Below, piece after piece: positions 15,525-15,668 of a stretch of DNA of 15,668 nucleotides (positions are counted from its first letter, which is position 1; each line of letters begins with the position of its first letter). Under the pieces are notes generated by a model. It saw only the letters and a program-made list of their open reading frames with translations, was not told where the DNA came from and searched no databases. This stretch comes from Desulfobacca_B sp046538075. Its GTDB lineage: Bacteria > Desulfobacterota > Desulfobaccia > Desulfobaccales > Desulfobaccaceae. The stretch lies in NCBI GenBank assembly GCA_046538075.1, contig JBKHJN010000050.1:1-15668 (forward strand), in the 5' to 3' direction. A program made the position numbers and the translations under genes.

Positions 15525-15668
15525 TGAATATAGCCAACAAATTGAAACTTGAAGATTTTATAATATCCTCGTTTAAAAGCAGTCCGTGGGGGGTGTTAGG
15601 GATAACAAAATTTCATATTATGAGACCGTTGCGAAAAGCAGATTTCTTTTTTATCTGGATTTAGGGGA
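15525..15668. other. Noncoding right end of the window
   Basis: There is no open frame of useful length and the sequence is mostly AT-rich. From 15622 it reads GAGACCGTTGCGAAAA, which resembles the terminal repeat of some IS5/IS4-like insertion sequences. An element may begin here and run past the window edge. This is from memory and cannot be confirmed without the rest of the element. Confidence 0.3.

Overview
The window looks bacterial: compact genes, Shine-Dalgarno sites, an IS3-type transposase remnant, a type II toxin-antitoxin pair and a large minus-strand defence operon. Base composition is mixed, about 30% to over 70% GC in different 60-base stretches. The repeats and the IS3 remnant would fit an environmental anaerobe such as a Desulfobacterota member, but that is a weak guess and nothing here fixes the taxon.

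Layout. Positions 1-737 hold the left part of an IS3-family element on the plus strand: an intact orfA and an orfB cut off after about 65 codons. Everything after it reads on the minus strand. A YgjP-type zinc metallopeptidase gene (781-1515) is followed by about 680 bases with no gene, rich in TAG/CTA and TATA and full of small direct and inverted repeats. Next comes a secreted serpin (2195-3424) with an intact inhibitory hinge. From 3529 to 15447 runs a defence-type operon. In transcription order it has a DUF499-type P-loop ATPase (1076 aa), an unrecognised 210-aa protein, a small antitoxin and a RelE/ParE-type toxin that overlap by 4 bases, a DUF1156-type DNA adenine methyltransferase with zinc-binding Cys pairs (1074 aa), and a PLD-SNF2 fusion helicase (1305 aa). 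A candidate promoter and a strong ribosome binding site precede the ATPase gene.

How the genes may work together. An ATPase, a methylase and a helicase in one operon match the helicase-methylase-ATPase (Hma) type of predicted phage-defence locus, as I recall it from the PADLOC literature. The methylase would mark self DNA. The PLD-SNF2 protein would translocate on, and perhaps cut, unmodified DNA. The ATPase would act as regulator or motor. The toxin-antitoxin pair lies inside the operon, between the 210-aa gene and the methylase, and may be a guard or back-up module.

Small repeats have reshaped the operon. A REP-like hairpin sits in a 71-base duplication that copied the methylase start codon and ribosome binding site. 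Two more hairpin elements fill the methylase-helicase gap and may partly uncouple helicase expression. The most unusual points are the embedded toxin-antitoxin pair, the duplicated methylase start, the secreted serpin beside a defence operon, and the repeat-rich spacer.
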